Source: Geobacillus thermoleovorans (GTDB lineage: Bacteria; Bacillota; Bacilli; Bacillales; Anoxybacillaceae). From it: a stretch of 64,000 bases of DNA. The translations under genes were made by a program, and so were the position numbers. The stretch is taken from positions 2,303,001-2,367,000 of the forward strand of contig NZ_CP014335.1 in the NCBI RefSeq assembly GCF_001610955.1, read 5' to 3'. Shown piece by piece: positions 37,035 through 45,115 of this stretch (its first letter is position 1; every line of letters begins with the position of its first letter). The notes under the pieces are model-generated. The model had not been told where the DNA came from. It did no database searches and worked only from the letters and a program-made list of their open reading frames with translations.

Positions 37035-37214
37035 CTACGGGCGGCGCCGAAACAGCAAGCGAAGCGAAAGCGGCACCATGCCAAACAAGCGGTATGAAAG
37101 CGGAAGCTGCTCTTGTTTCCGCACCTGACGCCGCTGCCTCCGCTCCTCTTTCGGCAAGTCCATGTAGGCGACAAATTGTTGGGTGACAAACTTGACATAA
37201 TCGTTGACCGCCAT
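37035..37214 (-). CDS. yqzE: YqzE-family small protein
   Basis: Small protein of 59 residues, MAVNDYVKFVTQQFVAYMD at the start, with a very basic middle (RRQRRQVRKQEQ) and a hydrophobic C-terminal stretch. It is the gene next to comGG in Bacillaceae. Function unknown. The start is ATG at 37212-37214 after AAGGGGGGA. Confidence 0.85.
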   Translation of the reverse strand: MAVNDYVKFVTQQFVAYMDLPKEERRQRRQVRKQEQLPLSYRLFGMVPLSLRLLFRRRP

Positions 37215-37259
37215 CAAATCCCCCCTTTTTTCTTTTAGTTTTTCCGCTTCTTTCCTCTT

Positions 37260-37649
37260 TTAACCGTTTTGCTCGCTCCATTCGACAATATGAAGCGCCG
37301 GAAGCGTGACAGTAAACATGACAGCGCGCCTCAGCCCAGAGGCTGAACGGATGGACAAAGAAACCCGAACGTGCGCTGCATCTTCCCGCACCCACCGGTA
37401 GACGGCCCTTCCGCGCGGATAGGTCCATTCCCCAGCCTCTCCCGCGGTCGACGGATCGGCTGATGCGATGCGTTCTTTTACGTCAAACACGGCCATCTGC
37501 ACAAGCTCGTCCGCCTCGGCTGCCTGCCGGGCCGCATAAGCCGCCTGTCGTTCCGCTTCATAGAGGAGCAAGACATGCGTGACAGAAAAGACAAGCAACA
37601 AAGAAACGACAGCCACAATCGGAAAAATGACACCATCTTGTCGACCCAT
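37260..37649 (-). CDS. comGG: Competence pseudopilus protein ComGG
   Basis: Minor pseudopilin-like protein of the DNA uptake machine, 129 residues. An N-terminal hydrophobic helix (IFPIVAVVSLLLVFSVTHVLLLY in outline) is followed by a helical region rich in Ala and a beta-rich end. ComGG is poorly conserved; the identification rests largely on its place as the last comG gene. Ribosome binding site GGGAAGGGGA. Confidence 0.8.
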   Translation of the reverse strand: MGRQDGVIFPIVAVVSLLLVFSVTHVLLLYEAERQAAYAARQAAEADELVQMAVFDVKERIASADPSTAGEAGEWTYPRGRAVYRWVREDAAHVRVSLSIRSASGLRRAVMFTVTLPALHIVEWSEQNG

Positions 37650-37723
37650 TTCCCCTTCCCTCGTTTTTCCAGTCTAAAAGGGGGAAGCGGCGGTCAAGGG
37701 GGTCTCACCGTACAAGCCGCCCG

Positions 37724-38170
37724 CTAAAACGCCCGCGCCACAAACGCCTCGCAAACGGTGCCGTCATCAGCCGTCACTTGCAAAAATATCCCGCGGGTGC
37801 CGGCGCGGTACGAAACAGCGCGCACATGACGGAGCGCCGTTTCATTGCCAGCGCCGTCCACCTGGCGGATCAGTTGGGCTCTTGACGCAACAACAGAAAA
37901 ACTGACCGTCTCACCGCTCCATTTTTGCAAATAGAGGACATGGCCCCCAGTCGACCACTGCCTCGTTTCATTCAGCTCGATTTGCAGCTGTTGCAAAAAC
38001 AGCCGCCATTCCAATCGGGAAAACGCGTCCGTCGGCTCCGGAGCCAGCAAGCGGACGGACAACAACGCCGGAACGACCGCCGCCACCGCCATCGCAGCCG
38101 CCAGCGCCAACAGCGCTTCGATCATCGTAAACCCGTTTTCTTTTGCCGCTACCGCTTGCCATACCCGCAC
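37724..38170 (-). CDS. comGF: Competence pseudopilus protein ComGF
   Basis: Minor pseudopilin, 148 residues. The prepilin segment is KENGFTMIEALLALAAAMAV, with probable cleavage between Gly and Phe by ComC. The start is taken as GTG at 38168-38170, the one nearest the prepilin motif with a purine-rich site; an in-frame GTG at 38221 lies deep in comGE. The pseudopilus lets DNA reach the membrane receptor ComEA. Confidence 0.82.
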   Translation of the reverse strand: MRVWQAVAAKENGFTMIEALLALAAAMAVAAVVPALLSVRLLAPEPTDAFSRLEWRLFLQQLQIELNETRQWSTGGHVLYLQKWSGETVSFSVVASRAQLIRQVDGAGNETALRHVRAVSYRAGTRGIFLQVTADDGTVCEAFVARAF

Positions 38171-38475
38171 CGCTCCATCTCGCGGCCGACGTAATCGTTC
38201 CAACGCACGCATACTTTCCACATTCGTCCCCCTTCATCGCTCGCTTGCAGCCGAAATACTGTACGCCCGTCGGCGATCATGGTTTCTCCGGCAAACGGCT
38301 CCTCATACAACGCGATGGCCAACAGCCGGCGCGCTTTCTCCTCGAGAATGAGGCTGTTGCGCTCATGCGCCATTTGCATCAACAGTGGAAGAAGAACGGC
38401 CGCTGTCGTCCATAGCAGCGCCAAAGCGAACAATGCTTCAACAAGCAAAAATCCGCCGCTACATTTTTTGCACAT
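38149..38475 (-). CDS. comGE: Competence pseudopilus protein ComGE
   Basis: Minor pseudopilin, 108 residues, with prepilin segment SGGFLLVEALFALALLW at residues 6-22 and two N-terminal Cys. It overlaps comGD by 17 bases and comGF by about 22. Sequence is weakly conserved beyond the prepilin region. Confidence 0.82.
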   Translation of the reverse strand: MCKKCSGGFLLVEALFALALLWTTAAVLLPLLMQMAHERNSLILEEKARRLLAIALYEEPFAGETMIADGRTVFRLQASDEGGRMWKVCVRWNDYVGREMERCGYGKR

Positions 38476-38902
38476 AAAATCGCCCTTTCCCCAGCAAAAA
38501 GGTGACTTTATAAGTTATTTGGCCACCCCCTATCCAAATAGTTCCAGCCCGTTCAATGTTGCCGTTGTCAGTAAAGATGAGCGGATTGCGCAGCGTGCCG
38601 AGCCGAAACCGCCACGGAGAAGGGAGCGAACGAGCGACAATCTGCCGGCCGCTCGTTGCATCAATCGCCTTGTACCCAGCGCCGCCGTCTGTAAAAAAAA
38701 CCGCTACATTCACCCGCCGGGCGATGGCATGCTGCTGCGCGCCATACAAATCCGCGCGCAGCACAGCCAGCATATACATCTCCTCTTGATGGCGCACAGC
38801 GCCGCCAAGCGTCGGAACAGCCAGCGCGGCAAGCACCAGCACCACCGAGAAAACGATCAGCATCTCAAGCAGCGTAAACCCGCCGTTACGAGCCACTTTC
38901 AC
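38459..38902 (-). CDS. comGD: Competence pseudopilus protein ComGD
   Basis: Minor pseudopilin, 147 residues, with a clear prepilin motif NGGFTLLEMLIVFSVVLVL at residues 6-24. It overlaps comGC by 17 bases. The C-terminal part has the beta-rich fold of type II secretion GspH-like pilins. Confidence 0.87.
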   Translation of the reverse strand: MKVARNGGFTLLEMLIVFSVVLVLAALAVPTLGGAVRHQEEMYMLAVLRADLYGAQQHAIARRVNVAVFFTDGGAGYKAIDATSGRQIVARSLPSPWRFRLGTLRNPLIFTDNGNIERAGTIWIGGGQITYKVTFLLGKGRFYVQKM

Positions 38903-39182
38903 TCACATCGCCGTTCGCGCTGATTTGGATGGCATGACCGTTCGGACATTTGTCCGACTTGATATAGCGGCCAGCGAGCAATTCCTGCACCGTCGGAATT
39001 TTGTTATGCTCCATCTCATACGCTTTCACCTGCGCTTGCACGGTGTTCAAAAACGCCTCGCATCCTTTCGAATTGATCATGCTGTTGTGCTTTGTCATAT
39101 TCGGAATGGCAATCAGCAGCAGGACAGAAATCACCATCATAACGATCAACATTTCGATCAATGTGAATCCCTTTTGATTCAT
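38886..39182 (-). CDS. comGC: Major competence pseudopilin ComGC
   Basis: Main subunit of the competence pseudopilus, 98 residues. The prepilin peptide is very short (MNQKG) and followed by FTLIEMLIVMMVISVLLLI; ComC cuts after Gly5. Two Cys (KGCEAF, SDKCPNG) can form the disulfide typical of ComGC. The start is ATG at 39180-39182 after GGAGGAG. Unlike in B. subtilis, it is 200 bases from comGB. Confidence 0.93.
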   Translation of the reverse strand: MNQKGFTLIEMLIVMMVISVLLLIAIPNMTKHNSMINSKGCEAFLNTVQAQVKAYEMEHNKIPTVQELLAGRYIKSDKCPNGHAIQISANGDVSESGS

Positions 39183-39185
39183 TGT

Positions 39186-39384
39186 CACTCCTCCTCGCAT
39201 ACGAAATTTCAGAAAGAGCGCTTAGCGAATGGCCGGTTCAGTTCGATCCGTTCCTTGACCATCGAGTCTGTTCATTGATTGGGCCTTGGGAGGAGGGGCG
39301 CGTCCCTCTCTCAAGGAGCCAACATATCAAGATTGAGCATCTTGTTCCTACAGAGCCGTCCCATCCTTGTTAAACGGAAGTTAT
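39186..39384 (-). other. Extra 200-bp structured sequence between comGB and comGC
   Basis: No frame here looks coding. On the minus strand there is a stem formed by CCTTGAGAGAGGG and CCCTCCTCCCAAGG, and a short CTCAA/TTGAG pairing upstream of it. Composition and structure suggest a relic of a mobile element end or an RNA element; neither is proved. Confidence 0.5.
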
Positions 39385-40413
39385 TTACAGTTCATTCAAC
39401 ATAGAAAACATCGGCAACAAAATCGCCAAATACATGCCGACGACAAACGAGCCAACCACCGCCAACAAAAGCGGCTGCATGCATTTTAAGACCGACTCGA
39501 TTCGTTGTTCCATCACCTGCAGCAAAAACTCGCTGTAATGTTCAAGTTCTTTGCCAAGCTCGCCGTTCGACTGGCCGTGGCGGATGACAAGCGCCAGCTC
39601 TTGTTCGTAATAGCGGGCGGCGCCGATTAATCTGTCAAGCGCCATCCCTTTCATCAACCCGTGGCGAAGGCGCCGGCCTTCCATTTGCAAAAATGGCCAG
39701 GACGACGGCTCGCTGAACACGCCGAGCGCATCATAAACCGACAACCCGGCCTGCAGCAAGCGCCCGAGCTGTCGGGCAGTCAGGCAGGTGAGGAACAGTC
39801 TCAGAAACGAAGCAAGCCCTGGAATTCGCAAGGCGAATTGAAGTTTTCGGGAGACCGGCCAGCGGCGGAAATAAGCGGTGTAAAACAGCCCGGAGAACAC
39901 CGCCAAGACGGCGATGGCCGCCATCGCCATAGGGGCATGGGCGACCACCGCAAGCAGCCAAGCGGTGTGCCCGCGTTGTGGAGAAAACGCCGCCGCCGCC
40001 CGTTCAAACTGCGGCAGCAGCCACCATTCCATCAAGACGAGCATGATGATGAGCAAAGAAAGAAGGAACAGCGGATAGCGGCTGAAGCGGTGAAGCTGCT
40101 CGTAGAAGCGCGCTTTTTGCGCCAGCGCTTCCCCTGTCTCTGCCATGCCGCGCGGTAAATCGCCATGCCGTTCGGCAAAAAAGAGAAGGTTAACCGCCAT
40201 GCGGTCGACCGACAGCGCTTCGACAGCCGCAAACAGCGGCAGCCCGGCGCGCAGCTGCTGCAGACAGCGTTCCACTTCCATCCGGCGGTGTGTGGGAGCC
40301 TGAATGGCCAAAAACTCAAGCGCTTGCCCAAGGGGGTAACCGCGCTCGAGCAACCGGCCGAGCCGAGTGAAAAACAACGCCTGTTCAGCGAGCGGCCACA
40401 TTTTGCGTTTCAT
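39385..40413 (-). CDS. comGB: Competence membrane platform protein ComGB
   Basis: GspF/PilC-type membrane protein, 342 residues, that links the ComGA ATPase to the pseudopilus. It has two GspF domains (about residues 12-120 and 215-335) with membrane segments near YPLFLLSLLIIMLVLM, AMAAIAVLAVFSGLFYTAYF and LLLAVVGSFVVGMYLAILLP. It overlaps comGA by four bases (ATGA). Confidence 0.92.
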   Translation of the reverse strand: MKRKMWPLAEQALFFTRLGRLLERGYPLGQALEFLAIQAPTHRRMEVERCLQQLRAGLPLFAAVEALSVDRMAVNLLFFAERHGDLPRGMAETGEALAQKARFYEQLHRFSRYPLFLLSLLIIMLVLMEWWLLPQFERAAAAFSPQRGHTAWLLAVVAHAPMAMAAIAVLAVFSGLFYTAYFRRWPVSRKLQFALRIPGLASFLRLFLTCLTARQLGRLLQAGLSVYDALGVFSEPSSWPFLQMEGRRLRHGLMKGMALDRLIGAARYYEQELALVIRHGQSNGELGKELEHYSEFLLQVMEQRIESVLKCMQPLLLAVVGSFVVGMYLAILLPMFSMLNEL

Positions 40414-41483
40414 CTTTCTCCCCCTCCGACGAGCTCAAGCATGCGAACGGGCAGGTAGCCGAGCGCAATCCCCTTGCGGATCAAGCGCGCCAGCGTCATA
40501 TAAGAGCGCTTTGGCTTCCCTCTCCCATTGGAGAGGGAACGAATCACGTCCTCCAGCGCTGAACCGCAAAGCAACTCATAAACAGCCGTGCGCCGGCGTC
40601 GTCCAAGACGGCCGCACGATGGATGGCAATCGTCGCCGCACAGCGGGCAGCAAAGCTCGACAAGCCGCTGGGCAGAGACGGCAAGCAGCGTCTCGGCCAA
40701 ATCGCCGAGCGGAATGCCGAATTCATGCAGCCGGTAGACGGCGCCGACTGCATCGGCGGCGTGCATCGTCGAGACGACCAAATGGCCGCTCAACGCTGAA
40801 CGGATGGCAATGGCCGCCGTATCATGATCGCGGATCTCGCCGACCATCAACACATCCGGGTCATGGCGCAGCGCCGCTTTTAACCCGGCGGCGTATGTGA
40901 TGCCTGCTTTTTCATTGATTTGCACTTGCAACAATCGTTCGTTCTGTTTTTCGATCGGATCTTCAAGCGTGATGATGTTGCGTTGCCTTTCAGCTTGGCA
41001 AAGATCAAGAAGGGTGTAGAGGGTCGTCGTTTTTCCCGACCCCGTCGGGCCGGTCAACAGCACAAGCCCTTGCGGATGCTGCATGAAGGAAAATAATCGT
41101 GCGGTGGAGCGGAAGAATAAAGATAGTTCGCGAAGCGGCAGCGAGAGGCGCTGCGGCAGAAGCCGAATGACGAGGCTTTCATCGTAGAGCGTCGGCAATG
41201 TCGATAAACGCAAATACACCGTTTCCCCAAACTCAGCCACTTCCATGGCGCCGCTTTGCGGACGGCGTCGTTCCCCGATGTCCATGCCGGCTAAAAATTT
41301 AAAGTGGGCGATGAGACGTTCCGCCGTTTCCTTCGAAAGCACGCCAACGTCGACAAGCATGCCATCAAGCCGAAGACGAACAGCGGCATCGCGGCGGCGC
41401 GGAACGAGGTGAAGATCCGAGGCGCGGCGCTGCACCGCTTCGGCGAGAAGGCGGTTTGCCGTTTGTTCGATCTCGTTCAGCAC
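40410..41483 (-). CDS. comGA: Competence ATPase ComGA
   Basis: GspE/PilB-type traffic ATPase, 357 residues, that powers pseudopilus assembly. Walker A GPTGSGKTTTLYTLL near residue 140, Asp box and Walker B LRHDPDVLMVGEIRD, and HAADAV follow. The C-terminus has a CxxC pair (CCPLCGDDC). The start is GTG at 41481-41483 five bases after AGGAGGG. First comG gene; in B. subtilis it is driven by ComK. I could not assign a ComK box with confidence. Confidence 0.94.
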   Translation of the reverse strand: MLNEIEQTANRLLAEAVQRRASDLHLVPRRRDAAVRLRLDGMLVDVGVLSKETAERLIAHFKFLAGMDIGERRRPQSGAMEVAEFGETVYLRLSTLPTLYDESLVIRLLPQRLSLPLRELSLFFRSTARLFSFMQHPQGLVLLTGPTGSGKTTTLYTLLDLCQAERQRNIITLEDPIEKQNERLLQVQINEKAGITYAAGLKAALRHDPDVLMVGEIRDHDTAAIAIRSALSGHLVVSTMHAADAVGAVYRLHEFGIPLGDLAETLLAVSAQRLVELCCPLCGDDCHPSCGRLGRRRRTAVYELLCGSALEDVIRSLSNGRGKPKRSYMTLARLIRKGIALGYLPVRMLELVGGGER

Positions 41484-41675
41484 ATATTCCCTCCTTTCGA
41501 CAGACTGCTTTGTATTTCGACGAGCATGAGTCGTTATCCTGCTTTTGGCGCAGCTTTTTTGTGAAATTTTTTTGAATGTCAGTCCACTCACTGCCAATAG
41601 TGACAAAAATCATTCCTCGCTTTGGACGATTTCATTATAATAACCATATCAATGATTCATTTAGGAGGGAAACCA

Positions 41676-42374
41676 ATGGAACAAACGCTGAAAATCACAA
41701 GCGTATTGTCTGACCCGACAAGATTTCATATTTATGAATATATGGCAAAAGTGCATCGCGAAGTTTCTGTTCAAGAAATCGCAGAAAAATTTCATATCCA
41801 TCCAAACGTTGCCCGCTTGCATTTAACGAAGCTTGAAGACGTTCGCATGGTCGTATCGGATACGCAAAAAACGGGAAAAGGCGGGCGGCCGAGCCGGCTG
41901 TACCGCCTGTCCGACGAAGTGATCGGGCTGTATTTTCCGTTCCGCGATTATCAACTCCTCGCCCGCATCGCCATTCAAACGATGGCCAAACTCGGTCCCA
42001 TTGGAAGCGAGGCGTTGCGTGAAACAGGAAAGCGGTTCGGCCGTGAGCTCATCGCCAGCCGTTTGCCGCATAACGGCACAGCGAGCGCGCTCACCATGGC
42101 GGACAAAATCGCCATAATGGAAGAGGCGGCCGAAGCGGCTGGATTTTTGCCGCAATTGCACTATGATGAAGAAAAAGGAGTGCTATACCTCGATATTTTC
42201 AACTGCCCGTTCAAAGAAATCGCCGCGCAAGCACCTGATACCGTCTGCGGCATGCACCACGCTTTTTTGGAGGGAATGGTCGAGACGCTGTTTGCCGGTG
42301 CTGAAGTAACGGAAACGGAAAATATGATGGAAGGCAGCCACCGCTGCGCCTACCGCACCATCATCCGTCCGTGA
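41676..42374 (+). CDS. SufR-like HTH regulator with C-terminal cysteines
   Basis: Winged-helix regulator of 232 residues (N-terminal SVLSDPTRFHIYEYM, VSVQEIAEKFHIHPNVARLHL). The C-terminal part has NCPFKE, VCGMHHAFLEG and HRCAYR, a Cys/His pattern like the Fe-S cluster site of SufR and related repressors. So it may sense iron-sulfur status, but this is inference. The start is ATG at 41676-41678 after GGAGGGAAACC. It stands alone between comGA and yqgY, where B. subtilis has other genes. Confidence 0.75.
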   Translation: MEQTLKITSVLSDPTRFHIYEYMAKVHREVSVQEIAEKFHIHPNVARLHLTKLEDVRMVVSDTQKTGKGGRPSRLYRLSDEVIGLYFPFRDYQLLARIAIQTMAKLGPIGSEALRETGKRFGRELIASRLPHNGTASALTMADKIAIMEEAAEAAGFLPQLHYDEEKGVLYLDIFNCPFKEIAAQAPDTVCGMHHAFLEGMVETLFAGAEVTETENMMEGSHRCAYRTIIRP

Positions 42375-42460
42375 CAGCGTCCCTCCTTCCTTCTTTTTTG
42401 TCTGAAGCAAGCAACGGCCGGCATTGGCATCATTTCTTACCACTTGTCCGAAAGCGTTAT

Positions 42461-42489
42461 TTACATTCCCAATCATTGTACATTATAAT
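42461..42489 (+). promoter_or_regulatory. Sigma-A promoter of yqgY
   Basis: TTTACA at 42461-42466 and TATAAT at 42484-42489, spacer 17; 44 bases before the yqgY start. Confidence 0.7.
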
Positions 42490-42532
42490 AAGTAAGGACC
42501 AATGGTTTGCACAAACAAAGGAGGGATACATA

Positions 42533-42775
42533 ATGGACCGCATGTTCCGCGTGCTCGCCTTTTGGACCGGCATTTTTGCTGTCATGTTTTACCTTGGCCA
42601 TATGCATACGACGTCGCTCATCTTCTTTGGCCAAACCGTATTTTTCCTGTTCCTCGGCTTTTTAAAGCTGACCGAGAGAATGTACATTTACATTTTCGGG
42701 GCATATTTGACGATTTTCTTCGCGGCATTTACGTATTGGACGACTTTTATGATGGTGCCCGGCATGGGTGAATAA
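42533..42775 (+). CDS. yqgY: DUF2626 small membrane protein (YqgY)
   Basis: Protein of 80 residues with three hydrophobic helices (VLAFWTGIFAVMFYLG, SLIFFGQTVFFLFLGFL, YIYIFGAYLTIFFAAFTYW). Member of a Bacillaceae family without known function. Start ATG at 42533-42535 after AAAGGAGGGATAC. Confidence 0.88.
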   Translation: MDRMFRVLAFWTGIFAVMFYLGHMHTTSLIFFGQTVFFLFLGFLKLTERMYIYIFGAYLTIFFAAFTYWTTFMMVPGMGE

Positions 42776-42806
42776 AAAACAGGCAGAACCTCCTGCCTGT
42801 TTTTTT
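42773..42806. terminator. Bidirectional terminator after yqgY
   Basis: CAGGCAG/CTGCCTG stem flanked by A-run and seven Ts; it can serve yqgY and the convergent methyltransferase gene. Confidence 0.85.
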
Positions 42807-42858
42807 GCCGCTTTGACCGGAACCCCTTTTCTCCATTGCAGATAGGCGAAGGAAGCCG

Positions 42859-43998
42859 TTAATCGGCCGGCAAAAACTCGGGCGCTGGCCAAAAGTGTCG
42901 CGCGGGGAGACTCATTCCTTTCTGCAAAATAAGCACGTCAAAAAAGCGGCTGACGCCATCGTCGGCGATCAGCGCGCGGATCATTCGATTTTGGCGGCTT
43001 GCCGGCGAAAAGAAATCGCCGCCTTCTGAAACGTTCCATTCATGCAAAAGGCCGGCCGCGAGCAAAAACCGATCTTGGCGAACGAACGCCACTTCCTCCC
43101 ACCCAGCCTGACGGGCGTACAAGCGAAGCGCATCCCATTGTACATGGCTCGTCAAGTCCATCTCCCCCGGATGGCGAAGCGGGTCGGCAACAAGCTGATG
43201 GCGGAAATATCCGCGCAAGCTTCCATGCCGCCGTGCCGGGGCGCGCAACTGTTCGTCCGTATAGCCATAGTCGACCGTCACCATCACCGCCTGATGAAAC
43301 AGCGGCCCAACCTCGAGCCAAAACGCCTTCATCGCGAGAGGCACCTCAAGCCTTTGCCCTTCAGCAAGATCCAATCCGCGCTCATGTAAATAGCGGACAA
43401 TAGCGGGACGGCAAAGCGGCGCCTTTTCTTCAACGAGCCGGCCATCGCGGGCGGCGACAAAACATTCGTGCAAAACGCCGCCTTCCTTTACAATGACGTG
43501 AACGGGAAACGCATCAAAAAATTCGTTGCTAAACACAATGCCGGAAAACGGCCCACGCTCGGCCAGCCAGCGAGAGACATCGTCATATTGCTCCACCTTC
43601 TCGGCTGCGGGTTGAAGCGTTTCGCGCTGGCGCCGGCGGTGGAACGGGCTTTGGTCGATGATCGTATACGACAAGCGGTCGTATGTATGTGGACTTTTTT
43701 TCTTCCATTCTTCCAATACCGAAAGCGCCAATCTTCCGTCTCCGCCCCCCCACTCGCAAACAGCGGGCGGCAGGCCGCTCTGTTCCACCATCCGAACCCA
43801 AAGCGAAGCAAGCGCTTTGCCAAACACCGGCGCGAATGAGCTGTTCGTAAAAAAATCGCCTTCCTTGCCGATTTTCGCCCGCTCTCGCATATAGTAGCCG
43901 AATCGTTCGTCGTAAAGAACCATCTGCATGTAATCGGCGTACGACACCCGCCCACCCGGCGCTGCGGCAATCTGTTCATACAATCGACCCATCACCAT
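42859..43998 (-). CDS. SAM-dependent methyltransferase, MidA/NDUFAF7 family
   Basis: Protein of 379 residues matching the DUF185 family: YADYMQMVLYDERFGYYM, GKEGDFFTNSSFAPVFGKAL, the SAM loop CEWGGGDGRLALSVLE, and FSNEFFDAFPVHV. The eukaryotic member NDUFAF7 methylates an arginine of complex I; the target in this bacterium is unknown. The ribosome binding site is weak (GGGGTAGAGAA); start ATG at 43996-43998, with Met3 as alternative. Confidence 0.85.
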   Translation of the reverse strand: MVMGRLYEQIAAAPGGRVSYADYMQMVLYDERFGYYMRERAKIGKEGDFFTNSSFAPVFGKALASLWVRMVEQSGLPPAVCEWGGGDGRLALSVLEEWKKKSPHTYDRLSYTIIDQSPFHRRRQRETLQPAAEKVEQYDDVSRWLAERGPFSGIVFSNEFFDAFPVHVIVKEGGVLHECFVAARDGRLVEEKAPLCRPAIVRYLHERGLDLAEGQRLEVPLAMKAFWLEVGPLFHQAVMVTVDYGYTDEQLRAPARRHGSLRGYFRHQLVADPLRHPGEMDLTSHVQWDALRLYARQAGWEEVAFVRQDRFLLAAGLLHEWNVSEGGDFFSPASRQNRMIRALIADDGVSRFFDVLILQKGMSLPARHFWPAPEFLPAD

Positions 43999-44030
43999 TT
44001 CTCTACCCCGTCTTCATCATCATTCCGAAA

Positions 44031-44077
44031 GAAGCTCCCGCCTCAAGCAAAGTGAAGTGGGAGTCGTTCACTTTTTT
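44031..44077 (+). repeat. Hairpin repeat, copy 1
   Basis: CTCCCGCCTC and GAAGTGGGAG arms around AAGCAAAGT, followed by TCGTTCAC and a T-run. A second copy lies at 50409-50448. The T-run means it could also terminate plus-strand transcription. Confidence 0.6.
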
Positions 44078-44081
44078 ACTG

Positions 44082-44110
44082 TTGACATAGTGAAAATAAT
44101 CATATATTGT
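44082..44110 (+). promoter_or_regulatory. Promoter of the small RNA candidate
   Basis: Perfect TTGACA at 44082-44087, 17-base spacer, TATTGT at 44105-44110. There is no open frame downstream before the terminator at 44168. Confidence 0.65.
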
Positions 44111-44116
44111 TATAGT

Positions 44117-44201
44117 AGCAGCTTAACTATATCCCCTCCCATTATTGTGGATAGAACATCCCCCAAAAACCCTTCTTGGCGCGGCTAAGAAGGGTTTTTT
44201 T
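44117..44201 (+). ncRNA. Candidate C-rich small regulatory RNA
   Basis: Transcript of about 85 nt from the promoter at 44082 to a perfect terminator at 44168-44201. It has a 5-bp hairpin (UAUCC/GGAUA, about 44129-44154) whose loop exposes CCUCCC, a single-stranded AUCCCCC, and then the terminator stem. This layout resembles C-rich Firmicute sRNAs such as FsrA and RoxS/RsaE, whose C-rich loops pair with ribosome binding sites, but the locus is different. Bases 44132-44144 are perfectly complementary to the mntR ribosome binding region. Confidence 0.6.
44168..44201 (+). terminator. Terminator of the small RNA candidate
   Basis: Ten-bp perfect stem AACCCTTCTT/AAGAAGGGTT with nine-base loop, followed by a T-run to 44201. 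Confidence 0.9.
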
Positions 44202-44288
44202 GTGTGTTCCGGCGCCAGGAGGCCTTCCGTTGCGCTTTTCCTTGCCCAAAGGAGCCGCCTGCGTTTGCCCGAGGGAATTGCTTGTGTG

Positions 44289-44312
44289 AAGCCGACGTAG
44301 ACGGCTTTTTTT
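44289..44312 (+). terminator. Second plus-strand terminator
   Basis: AAGCCG/CGGCTT stem (44289-44294, 44302-44307) followed by Ts to 44312, just before the convergent yqgX stop. It may catch read-through of the small RNA. Nothing coding is seen between 44202 and 44288. Confidence 0.6.
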
Positions 44313-44313
44313 C

Positions 44314-44946
44314 TTACGAAAACCCATGCAAAAACGGATTTGTATCCATCTCCGCGGCGATCGTCGTCTCTGGCCCATGGCCTGAAAGAACGATCGTTTC
44401 CTCCGGCAGCGTAAGCAGTTCGTCATGAATGCTTTTCAACAGCTGCTGATGGTTGCCGCCTGGCAAATCCGTGCGTCCGATGCTGCCGGCAAACAGCGCA
44501 TCGCCGGAAAACACAATATTGGCTTGTTTGCAATAATACGAGACGCTGCCCGGGGAATGACCCGGCGTTTCGCGGACATCCAACGCAAACGGACCAATGT
44601 TCAGCACCGTCGGCCCTTTCAGGCATGTCGGTTCGCAGCGGACAGCGACCGGACCGCCGAAATAAAGCGAGCCATTCAATGCCGGATCTTGCAGCCATTG
44701 TTTTTCCTTTTCGTGCACATACACTGGAATGTCCCAGCGGGCAAGCACGTCCGGGATGCCGCCAATATGGTCAAAATGCGCATGCGTCAGCAAAATCGCC
44801 AACGGGGTCAGCCCTTTTTCCTCGATCCGGCGGACGAGCGCCGCGCCTTCCGCGCCGGGGTCAACGATCAGGCATTGTCGATCTGCAGACGACAACAAGT
44901 AAGCGTTGGCCTGAATCGGGCCGACAGGGATGCGCGTCCATTCCAT
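44314..44946 (-). CDS. yqgX: Metallo-beta-lactamase-fold hydrolase (YqgX)
   Basis: Glyoxalase II-like hydrolase of 210 residues. The metal-binding motif is LLTHAHFDHIGGIPDVL, with further ligands in ETPGHSPGSVSYY, FSGDALFAGSIGRTD and VLSGHGPETTI. Substrate unproven; in bacilli it may act on bacillithiol conjugates. The start is the ATG at 44944-44946, eight bases after AAAGGAGG, preferred over the ATG two codons earlier. Confidence 0.9.
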   Translation of the reverse strand: MEWTRIPVGPIQANAYLLSSADRQCLIVDPGAEGAALVRRIEEKGLTPLAILLTHAHFDHIGGIPDVLARWDIPVYVHEKEKQWLQDPALNGSLYFGGPVAVRCEPTCLKGPTVLNIGPFALDVRETPGHSPGSVSYYCKQANIVFSGDALFAGSIGRTDLPGGNHQQLLKSIHDELLTLPEETIVLSGHGPETTIAAEMDTNPFLHGFS

Positions 44947-44964
44947 GGCCATCTCCTCCTTTCC

Positions 44965-44993
44965 TTGACATGTCCAATATTTAACTTTATTTT
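44965..44993 (+). promoter_or_regulatory. Possible promoter of yqgW
   Basis: TTGACA at 44965-44970, 17-base spacer, TATTTT at 44988-44993; about 120 bases before yqgW. Confidence 0.4.
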
Positions 44994-45115
44994 ACTGCTT
45001 TTTTTCAAGCGATGGAAGAGAAAAGAGAAAGGGACCTCGACAAATGGAGGAAAAAAGATTACAATGAAAAAGAATGGACACGTTTGTACATACTGTTTCA
45101 TGAGGGGGTAAAACG

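Noticed and set aside
41484..41640. ComK box upstream of comGA
   Set aside because: AT-rich runs are present but no clean pair of AAAA-N5-TTTT boxes with proper spacing could be set.
44117..44201. Direct identification of the small RNA as RoxS/RsaE or FsrA
   Set aside because: Layout is similar, but as I recall those RNAs lie beside other genes in Bacillus and Staphylococcus, and the sequence outside the C-rich parts does not match what I remember.
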